A DNA stretch of 64,000 nt from Cycas panzhihuaensis (Eukaryota > Cycadophyta). Positions 10,775 to 22,326 of the stretch are shown piece after piece. The position numbers and the translations under genes are program-made. Location of the stretch: contig CM041465.1 of assembly GCA_023213395.1 (NCBI GenBank), positions 47,437,741 through 47,501,740 of the forward strand, read 5' to 3'. The notes below the pieces were generated by a model, which worked only from the letters and a program-made list of their open reading frames with translations, was not told where the DNA came from and did no database searches. The number at the start of each line of letters is the position of its first letter. The stretch's first letter is position 1.

Positions 10775-11831
10775 GATGTGGGGCCATTCAATTTTTTTTG
10801 AAATATTTACATTTTATTACATCATAATAATTATGTTAGATACCTCATATTAGCTAAAGACCATATTATTTGCTTATGCCTCATATTAACTAAAGATCAC
10901 ACTATTTGTACTTGCCTCATATCAATTGAAGAGCACATTGTTTGTGCCCTTATTCTTTTATTAGGATACATTAATGCATTTATTTAATTATTGATCATTA
11001 TTACAAAATGTATGCCTTTATACATTTGATGATTGTATTTAAAATTTTTTGAAGCTTTTAAGTCTCATAGCCTCTTTATCAAATAGTTAATAGGCCATAT
11101 GCAGCATTTAAAGTAAATAAGAATCAATGTTTAAAGGGGGGGTAAGTCAATTTTCTAAAGTTGTTATTCAAATATAGGACCTATCTATACTCCAACATCC
11201 ATAATTTTTACTAGTAAAGTTAAAAGTTAATTTTGTCAATATAAGATCAAAGTTCATTTTTACCTAGTTGAAATGAGTGATCACACAACCATATTTTATT
11301 TCAGTTTAATATCCTTTTTAATGTGTTAATTTGGTGCAAAATTTATTTGATCATTTAATATTAAAATTCTAACTTTTTGTAAAACATTTCAAAGAATATC
11401 TTAAGTGTCCAATATCAGAATTCAGTCCCATGTAAAATGTTGGACTCTATTTTCTATCCTCTATTGAGTGGTGAAAACTTTAAAATTTTTTGAGATTATC
11501 TTATGTAATATTTTTATGCTTAAAAGTAGCACTAATGAAGGGCTTCCTATGTGATGTTCCTTATTTGAACTAGTCAAAAATTAATTTGTAATCTCCTGCT
11601 AATACAAAATATTATCTTTTGAGGTGGTTGAAGTCCTAATTATGACATTTGTCCAAGTCTTGGAAGTGAAGTGGGACATGTCTTGTGTTCGTTGAGTCCC
11701 TCTTTATTTCCTTTTTTAGTGCCTTTGATTACTTTTATTTAAAGCACTTTTACATTTTAAAAAATTATTTTACAAGGTAATATTTTTACTATGACTTTAA
11801 ATATTAGAAATGTAAAGGTGCTAAATTTTGA
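10775..11831 (+). other. Leader of element A, second part
   Basis: The leader of A resumes after B and runs to the first clear gag codons. It includes a 36-bp tandem repeat (10843-10950). No gene is seen. The N-terminal gag codons expected upstream of 11832 are too decayed to read. Confidence 0.5.
10843..10950 (+). repeat. 36-bp tandem repeat, three units
   Basis: Units begin CCTCATATTAGCTAAAGA, CCTCATATTAACTAAAGA and CCTCATATCAATTGAAGA at 10843, 10879 and 10915. The period is 36 bp with 75-90% identity by eye. It lies in the leader of element A. Confidence 0.8.
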
Positions 11832-12780
11832 ATGAAGCCTATTTTTATTATAAAAGATATGTGGGAACTTGTTAATATAAGTTATGGTTTGATTGATGAA
11901 GAGGCCACAAAGGATAAAAGGAAATACTACAAGGAGAATGAGAAGAAGGACAATGAGGTGTTTACACTAATCTTTTGTGCATTGGAGGACCACACCTTCC
12001 CTAAAGTTGGCAAAGCTACAACATTAAAGAGGGCTTGGGATACACTCAAGATAACTTATAAAGGAGCTACATCATCAAAACTATAAAAATTAAAAAGAAT
12101 ATTTTAAAATCTTAGGATGATAACTCATGAAGGAGTCAATGAGTTTATTACTAAGGTTTAAGGCTTAGTTAACTAGATGAGATCCTTAGGTGAAATGATT
12201 AGTGAACAAAGAGTTGTTGAAAAAGTCCTAAGATATATAGGAAATATCAAGAGGTTTGAAATGGTGGCCACTAATAAAGAAGTGTCTAAGGATTGTAGCA
12301 CACTCAAAATAGATCAATTAAGTGCTATTCTTCTAGTAGTTGAAGAAAAGAAAAGGGAAAGTGAATCCCTTAAATATGCCTTTTCCACTATGGCAAAGAT
12401 TAGGCCTAATTACTAACGACAAAGTTTTAGTGGTAGAGGCCAACCAAGAAACCATTTTCAAAGACCATGTCAAGGGTTCCAATGTTATCATCAAAGTTGC
12501 CAACATAAGGATAAAGCAGCTATCAGGTACAAGGCTTAAATCAAGGTTATCAAGGGCTAAATCAGTAACAAGATCAAAGCCAAAACTTTGGAACTCAAGG
12601 AAGGGGAAGAGGTCAAACTCCTAAGGAGAAAACTTAAATTCAAAGAGGTAGGAGCCCAAAAGTTATAGGAACCATTTAATATTCCTACTTCCATAAGAAT
12701 GGTCACTTAGAAGAAAAGTATTTTGCTAAAAGGTCAACTACCTAAAGAGGAACAACTAATATAATTGTGGAAGAAAGACA
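11832..12780 (+). pseudogene. Copia gag of element A (broken)
   Basis: The readable gag starts near 11832 with KDMWELVNISYG, then the acidic linker typical of Copia gag. The core has TLKRAWDTLKITYKG (about 12025-12070), MITHEGVNEFITKV, and EKVLRYIGNIKRFEMVA. A basic region follows. One decayed knuckle has QCYHQSCQHKDK, and a second, better preserved segment reads FHKNGHLEEKYFAK at about 12688-12729 without its cysteines. Frame changes and stops break it into three open pieces. It would be the nucleocapsid protein. Confidence 0.75.
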
Positions 12781-12807
12781 AAATGATAAGATATTTTTTT
12801 AAGCCTA

Positions 12808-13374
12808 ATGGCTAATGAAGAAGAAGATAGTTGGTATATTGACTCAAGATGTTTCACATATATGACACACAAAGTAGAGTGGTTTAAGGAGTTAGATAAC
12901 TCTAAGAAAATTAAAATTATATTTAGAGACAACGTCACTCAGGCAGTTGTTAGAAAAGGAAATGTCTCTATAACAATTGATTCTGGAGAAACTAAGAGTG
13001 TAATTGATGTCATACATGTTCCAAATCTCAAGAAAAACCTACTTTTAGTAGGTCAAATGATGAAGTAGCAATATAAAGTGGTCTTTGATAATAGGGAATG
13101 TACTATCAAGGACAAATTAAGGAACAAGCTAGTTGTAATAAAGGTCAAATGACTAGTGATAGGTTATTTAAACTAGTCATAACCCTAATATGTTATTATG
13201 CCTTAAAGGCATCATTAAATGTGGATAGACAAACAATGCATAAAAGACTTAACCATATAAATTATAATAGTTTATCCTTAATGAAAAAGTTAGATATTTT
13301 GATTAGACTTCTTATAATTAAACTAATCAAGGAATTTTGTGAAGGTTGTATATTTGGAAAGCAATAAAGGGGAG
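12808..13374 (+). pseudogene. Copia protease and GAG-pre-integrase of element A (broken)
   Basis: The protease begins near 12808 with SWYIDSRCFTYMTHKVEWF. The usual active site DSGA is DSRC, so Gly is lost although Asp remains. It ends with VIDVIHVPNLKKNLLLVGQ, a standard Copia block. The GAG-pre-integrase zinc-binding segment follows (about 13098-13367) with MHKRLNHINYNSL and EFCEGCIFGKQ, giving two His and two Cys ligands. A frame break separates the two parts. Confidence 0.8.
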
Positions 13375-13960
13375 GCTTTCTCAATGAAAGTTATAAGGCC
13401 AATGGGCCCCTTCAATTAATTTATATAGATCTATGTGGTCCTATAGATGTTCCCTCACTTGGAGGTGCTAATTACTTTATGACTTTTATTAATGACTTCA
13501 CTAGGATAACATGGGTCTATTTTATCAAATTTAAATGAAATGCTCTTGAATGCTTTATGGACTTTAAAACTTTGGTAGAAAGGTAAAGTGGACTCTAACC
13601 CTAAGATTATACAATCAGGAAGAATTCATCTTAAATGAGTTCAAGGCATAGTAGACTCTAACCCTAAGATTATATAATCAGGAAGAATTCATCTTAAATG
13701 AGTTCAAGGCATATTGCAATTGTTGTGACATAAGAAAGCAACTTACTAATCCTTATACCCCACAATAAAATGGGGTTATTGAAAGAAAGAATAGAACAAT
13801 TGTGGAAATAGCAAAGGGTATGATTAAAGATAAGCATCTTAGAAATGAATTTTTAGTAGAAGTTATACACATAGCTATTTATATATTAAACAAATGTACC
13901 ATTAGGGCAGTTAGGTGGGTAATACTATAAGAAGCTTGGACAAGATATAAGCTAAGTATT
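13375..13960 (+). pseudogene. Copia integrase core of element A (broken, with 63-bp duplication)
   Basis: The core reads LQLIYIDLCGPIDVPS (first catalytic Asp), FINDFTRITWVYFIK, then a region duplicated at 13588-13713 that covers the second motif (the expected DNGGEF is read as YNQEEF, with the catalytic Asp lost). The third motif has NGVIERKNRTIVEIAK with its catalytic Glu. A TAA at 13766-13768 replaces a Gln codon in the PQQNG block. The duplication keeps the reading frame but inserts 21 codons next to the catalytic centre. The integrase cannot be functional. Confidence 0.8.
13588..13713 (+). repeat. 63-bp tandem duplication in integrase
   Basis: Units 13588-13650 and 13651-13713 are nearly identical, each beginning with a GACTCTAACCCTAAGATTAT block after two variable bases. 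I count two differences (GTGGAC/GTAGAC and ATACAATC/ATATAATC). Exactly 63 bp is 21 codons. Confidence 0.9.
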
Positions 13961-14379
13961 AAATACTTAATAATTTTTTTGTGTATAGCTTATGCACATG
14001 TTCTAAACTAAAGGAGAATTAAGTTAGATGATAAGAGAATCAAATGTATCTTTATAGGATATAGATCCTCATTTGGATCCTATAAACTTTATGATATTAG
14101 AGGTAAAAGGATAATTATGAGCAGGGATGTCATCCTTAAAGAGGATGAATTTTATCAAGATGAAGTTATTGACAAAGATAAAGGGGAAAATATCATGGTT
14201 GAAATGGAATCAAATTCTAAGGATACAAATGTACCTAATCCAAATAGACTAAGACCCTTAAATTTGAATCAAGGGGTTCCTAAGTAAGTATAAAGGGCAC
14301 ATGACCCTTCAAACATTTTAGACATCAACTTTAAGAGAAGAAATACTAGGTCTTAAAGGGTGAATTTTATATTAATAAC

Positions 14380-14761
14380 TTAGGTTATGCAGTCCAATGA
14401 GTCTCATAACTTTGAAGAGGCTAATACACAAGATGAATAGAAGGAAGCTATAAAGAATGAATATAATGACTTAGTAAAAAATGATACATAGAAATTACTA
14501 GATTTGCCACCAAACAAGAATACGATTAGAACTAAATGGGTCTATACACTAAATACAAGTAAGATGGAATAATTAACAAGTACAAGATAAGGTTAGTTAC
14601 TAAAGGCTATACTCAAATTAAAGGCATAGATTATAATGAGACTTTTGCACTAATTACAAGACTAGAGATAATTATATTAATAATGGCTTTAACTACATAA
14701 TAAGGTTGGATAATTAACCAAATGGATGTTAAAAGTGCTTTCTTAAATGGTTATGTAGAGG

Positions 14762-14799
<38 letters not shown>

Positions 14800-15930
14800 A
14801 CCAAAAAGTTTTGAAGTGAAGGATGAAGAAAATAAGGTCTATAAACTTAAAAAGGCCTTGTATGGACTTAAGAAAGTACTTAGAGCATAGTACTCTAGGA
14901 TCGACAAATATTTTAAAGATAAAGGGTTCCAAATAAGTCAATATGATCTAAATTTATACATCAAGATAAAAAGAAGCTCCATACTTACTATGGACTTATA
15001 TGTTGATGACCTGGTATATATTAGAAATGATATTCACTTCTCTTGAAGATTTAAAAAGGATATGTGTAAAGAGTTTGAGATGATAAATTTGGGACTAATG
15101 CATTACTTCTTAGGCATAGAAGTTTAACAAAATAAAAATGGGATATTTGTTTCCGAAAGGAAATATACATTGGACCTACTATATAAGTTCAACATGAGTG
15201 ATTATAAGCCACTTGCAACTCTAATAGAAATTGGGTTAAAGTTATCTAAGTTTAAGGAATCAAAATCAATTAATCCTACACTCTATAAGCAATTGATTAG
15301 AAGTTTAATTTACTTAACTTCAACTTAACCTAATATTATAAATACAGTCAGTGTGGTTTCTAGATATATGCATGAGTCTAAGATAAAACATTGGTAAGTA
15401 ATAAAAAGAATTCTTAGGTATCTAAAAGGTACAGTTAGCTATGGATTACATTACAGGTCATTAGGGGACTATAGGTTGGTTGGATATATAGGCTCAGACT
15501 AGGTAAGTTGTATACATGATAGGAAATCTACCTGTGGTTATACATTCAATTTAGGTCTAGCTGTAATTATATGGAGTTCAAAGAAATAGGCCATGGTATC
15601 TCTATCTATTATAGAAATAAAGTATAAAGTAATTATAGTAGGTGCATATGAAATAGTTTGGCTTAGAAGGTTACTTTAAGATTTACAAGAAAAATAGGTT
15701 AGTCCTACTCAAATTCTTTATGATAATCAAAGCATAATTTAGATGACTCGGAATCAAATATTTCATGGCATGATAAAACATATTGAAATGCAGTATCACT
15801 TCATCAAAGAGTTGATATAGAAAGGTAAATTGGAATTCGCCTACTATAGCATAGAAAAATAGGTGGCAAACATATTCACTAAGGCACTTGGTAAGATAAA
15901 GCTGATCAAATTTAGAGATAAACTTTGAGT
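14380..15930 (+). pseudogene. Copia reverse transcriptase and RNase H of element A (broken)
   Basis: RT starts with ESHNFEEANTQDE and KEAIKNEYNDLVKNDT, then NTIRTKWVYTLNT. The NQMDVKSAFLNG block lies at about 14718-14753 and is interrupted just after by a (TA)n run at 14764-14796. The YVDD motif is preserved as LYVDDLVYI-like sequence near 14997-15023. RNase H is read in fragments through to about 15926, with YDNQSII and FHGMIKHIEMQYHFIKE near its end. Several frame shifts and many stops are present. Confidence 0.8.
14764..14796. repeat. (TA)n microsatellite inside RT
   Basis: An uninterrupted run of about 16 TA units lies within the RT coding region, right after the SAFLNG motif. It has expanded since the element died or contributed to its death. 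Confidence 0.95.
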
Positions 15931-15947
15931 CTTCCCAAATGGGCATT

Positions 15948-15959
15948 ATGAGGGAGAAA
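15948..15959 (+). other. Polypurine tract of element A
   Basis: The purine-rich GAGGGAGAAA precedes the 3' LTR start at 15960. Confidence 0.7.
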
Positions 15960-16286
15960 TATTAGAATAATACCCGTTAGGGCTCATATCTACCTAGGAT
16001 TCATTACTCATATTGGAGAGATAACCAAGACAATAGTAGAGATATTATTGTGTCTCTATGTTAGACCTTATCCATACATAGTTGTACTGTGTTAAATATT
16101 GGTAGTATCTATTCCTACATTTTCTTACACCAGTCAGTGGTAGATAGTGAGTGGCGCTTCACATCCCCCTTATTTATCTATAGGGCCTAAAGACCCCAAT
16201 GTTCATCAACATTGTCATTCCACTCGATTGATGATTCATTCTCTTATGCATTCTTCATGTAGCATCTATCCCCTAATTCCATCAAT
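15960..16286 (+). repeat. 3' LTR of element A (327 bp)
   Basis: This is the partner of 1567-1893 and has the same length. It begins TATTAGAATAATACCCG, so the initial TG has likely decayed to TA. The TSD GTTTA follows at 16287-16291. Confidence 0.8.
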
Positions 16287-16435
16287 GTTTAATATGATTA
16301 TACTTTATATTTCATGCTATTGCTTGATATATTGATCTTATATTATATGATTTATGTACATTCCTCATGATATAATTGATTCATTATACATCTTTAATAT
16401 ACTTTTGCTACATATTACAAGTACACTTCAATATA
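16287..16435 (+). repeat. Family X LTR, right part
   Basis: Directly after element A the sequence matches the distal part of the minus-strand X LTR (about 21146-21280). A shared TACATTCCTCATGA-like block is followed by AT-rich sequence leading to a primer-binding site. It completes the X LTR begun at 1212. Confidence 0.6.
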
Positions 16436-16450
16436 GTATTAGAGCAAAAT
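16436..16450 (+). other. Primer-binding site of family X
   Basis: TAGTATTAGAGCA resembles the initiator Met-tRNA site TGGTATCAGAGC. The minus-strand X LTR is followed by TGGTATTAGAGT at the matching place. Confidence 0.6.
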
Positions 16451-17329
16451 TCTAAATTCTTATAGTGGTTATACTAAACACTTTTATAAAAGGTTCTTAG
16501 TGTCTCTATATTGCATTCATGCTCTAAAATAAGGGAAATTCCTTCTCATATTTTCCTCTCTACATTCCCAATAGCTTATAATTTGTAATTTTAGTATGTT
16601 CCCTTGATTTTTACCTTTGTTTTAATTTTAAAACTACTTTAGGATCTTCCTTAAAAGTGTGGAGAACTAGGTGTCTACTACCTAAGAGATATTTAATAGT
16701 TAGTAATATTATTAAAAAGTAGTCTATTCTATTATTTCAATGTAAATGCAAGATTTTTTAATATAAGTTATAATAAATGGAAACTTAAGTAAAGGCTTGA
16801 ATTGCAAGCTAAATAATTTCTTTAGCAAAAGAAGGTCATTTTCTTAATTAATTCTTCAATGATGTTTAAAATGATTTAGAAGGAAAGTATACATACATAT
16901 TTTTATAATTTTTCATAATTCTTACTTTTTTTAATCTCCTTCTTTTTCAAATCTCAAACTAATATCATTATTAACTTTAATTATTTATTATTGAATCTAT
17001 TATATTATACTAATTAACTACAAGTTGTGAGATCCATAACATCACCTCCCTCTTTTAGAAATGCTTTTCCCTCAAATCATTGGAAGGTTTAAAATATATT
17101 AATAAATTACCCTAGATTTTAAGATGCATCTTCCTTTCATATCTTCATAATTTGGCAAAATATAAGATGCCTTAAGAATCAAGGACTATTAGATTTGCAT
17201 AAGACCTCTTATTGGCAGTGATGGTGTTAATGTAACAAATATCTAATATAAGTCTCTTAATCTCAATTTTTTTCTTATGCCAAATACTAAATGGAGGAAT
17301 GGACTTTACCAAGTTTGATTTTAACAATA
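16451..17329. other. AT-rich stretch, possible X leader and a Gypsy 3'-end trace
   Basis: The first few hundred bases are probably the X leader. Around 17030-17200, the minus strand shows AAAAGAGGGAGGTGATG and a GAGGGAAAAGCATTT block. This resembles the region before a Gypsy 3' LTR, as in chromovirus F near 43790-43825. No coding frame is readable. Confidence 0.35.
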
Positions 17330-17581
17330 CGCTTTTGGGTAAGAGACTATAGCTTGTTGAATTTTACACATAAGATCATGGATAAAGTAAATAAATGACA
17401 TAACTAAATAATGTGGACATAAATTTAACATGGAAATTTTTTTTAGGAAAAACCACAAGAGAACTTGCTTAATTTATTAATCATAAATGCATCCATATAA
17501 ATAGTGAAAGTCGTTGTTAAGTTGGTCAATCACAATGCACCATTAAGTTGTCTAATTGTGAGTCAATATTTTTTTTTAACA
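17330..17581 (-). repeat. Family D LTR, minus-strand copy
   Basis: On the minus strand, GAGAGGGGA (17582-17592) precedes TGTTAAAAAAAAATATTGAC starting at 17581. This matches 19416 onward on the plus strand (TGTTAAAAAATATAATATTGAC). The match continues through GATTGACCAACTT-like, TTAATAAATTAAG and TCCATGATCTTATG-like blocks over about 230 bp. The left edge is approximate. Confidence 0.6.
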
Positions 17582-17667
17582 TCCCCTCTCAAATATGCCT
17601 AAAATTGACCTCTTAATTTAGAAAAATAATAATAATAATTCTACTTATAAAACTCAAAGGTAATAAA

Positions 17668-17725
17668 ACACACACACACATACACACACACACACACACA
17701 TATAAATACACACACACACACACAC

Positions 17726-17756
<31 letters not shown>
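17668..17756. repeat. (CA)n and (TA)n compound microsatellite
   Basis: A CA-rich run (about 17668-17726, with short interruptions) passes into a pure TA run (about 17727-17756). Confidence 0.95.
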
Positions 17757-17758
<2 letters not shown>

Positions 17759-18978
17759 CTAATTACACAAATATGTCAAGCTAACCAAGATATACAAAAT
17801 AAAAATAAAAAAAGTTCTAAAATTCAATACCAAATTACTAAGTTTTATTTATTGGAGATGATGTAGGAATGAGCAAAAATAAACTAATTTCTGCAATCCA
17901 ACTGGAATTTTCATTATTAAATCATAACTTAATAATACCTTATGACCACTCCTTTTGGGCATCTATAATTTAGATATGATTGTTACATGTCATTCATGAT
18001 CAGATTTCCATGGATGTTTTTCAAACATCATGTTAGCAACTCTCCTTATTAGACAATGATATTTAGGTGAGTCTCTATAATTTTTCTATGTTTTTCAGGT
18101 GTGATTAAGCTTATGGAATCCTCCCTTACCTAGAGCTTTAGACCCATAAGATCATATCTACTTTTCCTCCTCTGAAAGCATTGATTTACTCATGGAAACC
18201 CACCACAACGACTGACCTAATTACATGTAGGTTTAAAATTTTAATTTTTAGTTACATATTTTTTTATCTAATGTTATTTAAAAATTAAACCAAATTAAAT
18301 AAAATTTTGAGATCATGTGGATAGTTCCCTATGAATTAGTAAATAATTATATAAATCGTAGCATGTGACTAAAACCTAGCAAAAAGAGGTAAATGCCCTA
18401 TTTTTAGTAAAAATTTAGCTTTCCACACATTTATTTATACTTTTTCAATTCTAACTTTATAGATATTTAATTTTAATTACATCAACATCATTAGAATCTT
18501 GGTTCAAATATCTTTAAAATGAGTGATGATAAGGTACTATTAGGTTCTAATTTAATAGTGAAATTTAGGTCAAATTTTCTCTTTATATAAATTAGTTTAT
18601 TTTTGCTCACTTCTATAAAATCTTGAAATGATTAAAATTTGGTCATATGATGTCCAATTTTAGAAATTTATTTTATATGATTTTTTTTTATTTATATATT
18701 TGTGTTTATTTTTTAACTAATTTTAGGATTCAAAAGTGGGCTTAAGTAAAAATTAATAATTTTGAGAGGTTAATTTTGTACATATTTTCATGTAAAATGA
18801 TGACTTGAAGGTTTTTACATGTATAGTAATTCACTTGACACCCTTTGTTATATGTTCTTAGATTTAAAAAGTCATTTATTATCTATATTTAGTTTGAAAA
18901 TCATTCTACTATTATTTTTTGGCTAAAAAAAAATCTTTTGGTATTCATTATTAGCTCAAAGAGCACTTTGTTGATGAT
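17757..18978. other. AT-rich stretch, nothing recognised
   Basis: No protein motif, RNA gene or LTR boundary could be supported here. It may be unrecognisable internal sequence of family D, whose minus-strand LTR lies to the left. Confidence 0.4.
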
Positions 18979-19380
18979 ATGAAGTTGTCTTTGAATCTAG
19001 CACAAGCTCTTGTATTATTTTTTAGTGTTGTTACACACTTGGCTAGCCAAGTAGTTCAACTAATTCCTAAGAGTATGTTGTCTATTAGTATAAAAATGGT
19101 GAAGCAAAACTATGAAATACATCCTAGTTTACTAATAGTTATAACAACTAGTTATCATGTATTTTGATAGATGGTTGTGTTTTTATGTGGATATAAATAT
19201 ATCTCTTAAGTAGTTGGCAGCTCTTAGGTGATGATAATTTCAAGTCATAATAATCTTAAGTATTAATCAGTCATGGTCATTTTCAAGATGATATTGATAC
19301 TCTGATTGAAATTAAGATGATGCATATATACATGAAGATAAGTATCAAGTTAAAAATTAAATCAAGATAATAATGTTTTA
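18979..19380 (+). mobile_element. Third fragment of family X internal region
   Basis: The segment around 19130-19185 (ATGTATTTTGATAGATGG and neighbours) matches 745-775 and the minus strand near 22020-22045. A 62-codon open frame covers 18979-19167 without a recognisable domain. The similarity fades before the family D LTR at 19416. Confidence 0.45.
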
Positions 19381-19415
19381 TTTGCACTCCACCCCAAGCC
19401 AATATTAATAGGTGA

Positions 19416-19660
19416 TGTTAAAAAATATAATATTGACTTATGATTGACCAACTTCATGATGCTTTTTAGTATTTAAATATATGTCTTCTTGGTTAATAAA
19501 TTAAGTTCTTCCGTGTATTTTCCTTAAAGGGTTTTTATATAAATATATGTGTCTATTTGTAATTTATTTTGTTCATTTTATCTATGATCCTATGATATGT
19601 AGTAAAGCTCAAGATATCAATCCACTTAAATATATGTATTAGCCTTATTGATTTCCATGA
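19416..19660 (+). repeat. Family D LTR, plus-strand copy
   Basis: This starts TGTTAAAAAATATAATATTG and aligns to the minus-strand copy ending at 17581. It is not preceded by a purine tract, so it could be a 5' LTR, but no primer-binding site is visible at its distal end. The right edge is approximate. Confidence 0.55.
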
Positions 19661-21130
19661 AGTATAATCAGGTAGTAAAGCCTATATGGCCTTCCTTCGT
19701 AGGTTAAATTTTAGAACTAAGGGTGGTAATTTTAGAAATATAAGAAGTCATATTATTCCATTAAAATTTTATGTAAGTTTTTTTTATGATCCAACTTATA
19801 GATATCTAGCTCTTTATCCATTTTATACCTAATATTACATCCATATTATTAATAGGAAAATTAGAATAATTAGTTTAAAAAAGTAACATTACCAAGATAT
19901 AATTTTAATATAGAAATTTTTTGTCAAACCTAAGTTGGAATTTTCCCAACATAAAGATGTATAACATATTACACTTATTGATATAAAGAATAAGTCTTAT
20001 AGTAAGACTTATATTAATAAAGTTATACATGATTCCTAGGTCAATCAATATAATGACCATTCCTTTTCATAATAATCCATATAATTGAATTATATCAAGC
20101 TATTAAGGAGTTGATATAGTTGCCAATAGCATAATTAGTTAGCCATCACTAATATTTGCTTCCTTATTATACCTAGGAAATGATTTATCCTTATAGTGGA
20201 AATAGTTCTTTTTCTTCTTACCTTAAAAAGTCATTAATGAAATAAGGTTTGGCCATTGTGCTAAAGGAATAAAATAAGAAGATTAGTGTGATAAGCCTAA
20301 AACTAAATATTCAATACATTACATTTTTAAACTAATATTTAGTATATCAATATCAAAAAAAAAAAAGTCAAAACATTAGATATGGTAGATTTTTGGGTGC
20401 TAAAGTGCCAAAGCTTAAATAATTAATCCATTATAAAGAAATAATAATGATACATCATGAGATGGTGACTTCCCATATTTATATGTGCTAAAATAGGCAC
20501 TTAATAAAAATTTGACTTCAATTCTAATTATTTAATTATTGAGGATCAATATAATCTCTTCCTTCTTTAGAAAATAATTTGCTCTTGAAGTATTGTTATT
20601 TTATCACTTGTAGATCTGGAGCCCATACTTCCTCATGTAGTTTTATCTATAAATGTAATAGAGGAAACTTATATTTTCAATCCACCACCTATTAAAGCTA
20701 AAATATGATGGGCATGAAGTCCATATTTATGTTATTTCCTTAGGATGGTCCATATGTATCCTTTTCTTATTTATGATAAAACCCTATTTATGATTACTTT
20801 TATATAAGATTCTACAAATGAGTGATCCTAAGATCTATGTGATATGAATCCATCCTACTTGAGGTATTACATCAAGTTTATATATCATGTCTTTTTGAAG
20901 TTATCCTTGAAGGGAAGATGAAGGAATGTATATAAAACATATAGATTAAAGGAATGATATTGGGGATTTTGATATGGGAAATTCTAAGAATAATGAGTTA
21001 GAGAGTAAGAGTGATGAGGTAAGTTTAGTTAAGGATTAACCTATGAGTGATATGGAAGGTTTATAGAAATATGCTGAGAGATATAAATTAGGCACTAACA
21101 TTGATACACATGATTTATTAGAAATTTAAA
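19661..21130. other. AT-rich stretch, weak Gypsy-like trace, no gene
   Basis: Around 20560-20600, the CTTCCTTCTTTAGAAAATAA block resembles the reverse complement of a Gypsy purine tract region. Around 20935-21130 a plus-strand frame is acidic (GNDIGDFDMGNSKNNE). Neither is enough to call an element. By position it may be the leader of the minus-strand X copy. Confidence 0.3.
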
Positions 21131-21145
21131 TTTACTCTAATACCA
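21131..21145 (-). other. Primer-binding site of the minus-strand X copy
   Basis: On the minus strand, TGGTATTAGAGTAAA follows the X LTR. It differs from the initiator Met-tRNA site at two of the first twelve bases. Confidence 0.6.
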
Positions 21146-21620
21146 TATTAGAATTTAGAGCATAGTATAATAGAATATAACATGCATATATAATGATTAA
21201 ATAATCTCATGAGGAATATACACATATAAAGGAATAACAATAACAAAAATAGAAACATGCATCAATAAGTATCATGAGCATTCACCATAAGAAAGGTAAT
21301 AAATTTATATGTGGAAAAGCTAATGTGGAAAAAACCATATGAGAAGGTCGAGTTTGGAGCTCCTCCTAATGTTTAGAATAATAACATCTCTAGGTCATAG
21401 ACCCTTTTCAAGTTCTCAAGTAGTGCATGTATATATTTATATTAATAGCCCCCTCATAAGTAGCATATTATATCTCTTGAGACTTTACATCATCCAATAA
21501 TATATAATCCTAGATAAATGCACCTTGCACATATCTCAATATATGTGATTACTAAAATTGTGTATGTATCATATCATTACATTAAATATTACATATGTAA
21601 TTAAATCATATATTCCAGCA
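21146..21620 (-). repeat. Family X LTR, minus-strand copy (about 475 bp)
   Basis: On the minus strand this starts TGCTGGAATATATG after the purine tract AAGAGGGAA and ends just before a primer-binding site. It aligns with 1212-1566 and 16287-16435. Like the plus-strand copy, it has internal sequence on both sides. Confidence 0.65.
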
Positions 21621-22150
21621 TTCCCTCTTAATGTTTAATGTATTTAAATCTTGGTCTTGAAATCTCCATTCCTTTATCTTTATCTTCATGTCTTCATATT
21701 TGTTGGATCTTATCATTTGTATCTATATCAAATTGTAATAATTGAAATATGTATCATCACCTATAACCTTTAATCATCATATCATCCACATACTTATCTC
21801 CTACAAGCATATCAACCTATCTATAGTTATCTATGTATCTCAGTGACTAACTATGAACAACTAACTTATAAATATCAACCAATATCATCATCCAACCAAT
21901 ATATAAAGTGCTTTCCTAAATATCTTCATATTTTCACCTATAAAACTACTTTCAATCATTATTAATTATCAACCAATTATCAATAAATAAATAAATTAAG
22001 TATTTGGCACATATAAAATAATAACCATCTATTAAAATACATGGGTAATTATTCTTTGTAATCACTAGTTCTCTAGGCTCATCAACTTTCAAAATATTTG
22101 TTATAGGAGTAGCATCATCTCGTCTCTTATATATAAGTTAAAATAACACA
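21621..22150 (-). mobile_element. Family X 3' internal remnant, minus strand
   Basis: The reverse complement matches 580-1202, including GTATTTTAATAGATGGTTAT and the lead into the purine tract. No protein can be read. Confidence 0.6.
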
Positions 22151-22326
22151 ATCGAGTATGATATGTAATAGTAACCTATGAAACCTTTACTTACCTCTTG
22201 AAAATAGGATTTATTTTTGTATACTTCCTCATGTGTACACTTTTATAACTTTCTTTTGGCAATCATTCAACAACATCAAATAATCATCTAAAACATACTA
22301 ATTATAGAAACAATCCAAACTACTAG
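22151..22326. other. Short spacer before Tat-1
   Basis: No feature is recognised. ACTAG at 22322-22326 is the expected place of a Tat-1 TSD, but the other flank is lost at the 42797 junction. Confidence 0.35.

Larger units (their letters stand above)
1567..16286 (+). mobile_element. Copia element A, degenerate, hosting element B
   Basis: Element A is a Ty1/Copia retrotransposon with two 327-bp LTRs (1567-1893 and 15960-16286). It is flanked by GTTTT (1562-1566) and GTTTA (16287-16291), a near-perfect 5-bp TSD. Behind the 5' LTR is a primer-binding site, and before the 3' LTR a purine tract. Domain order is gag, zinc knuckle, protease, integrase, RT and RNase H, which is the Copia order. Its 5' leader is interrupted by element B (3190-10769). 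Without B it is about 7.1 kb. Every reading frame carries several stops, so it is dead. Confidence 0.85.

Noticed and set aside
14764-14796. TA run as a promoter element
   Set aside because: It is a simple (TA)n microsatellite inside the RT coding region with no promoter context.
20935-21200. Acidic plus-strand frame as a host gene
   Set aside because: It has several stops, no domain, and lies in the likely leader of the minus-strand X copy.
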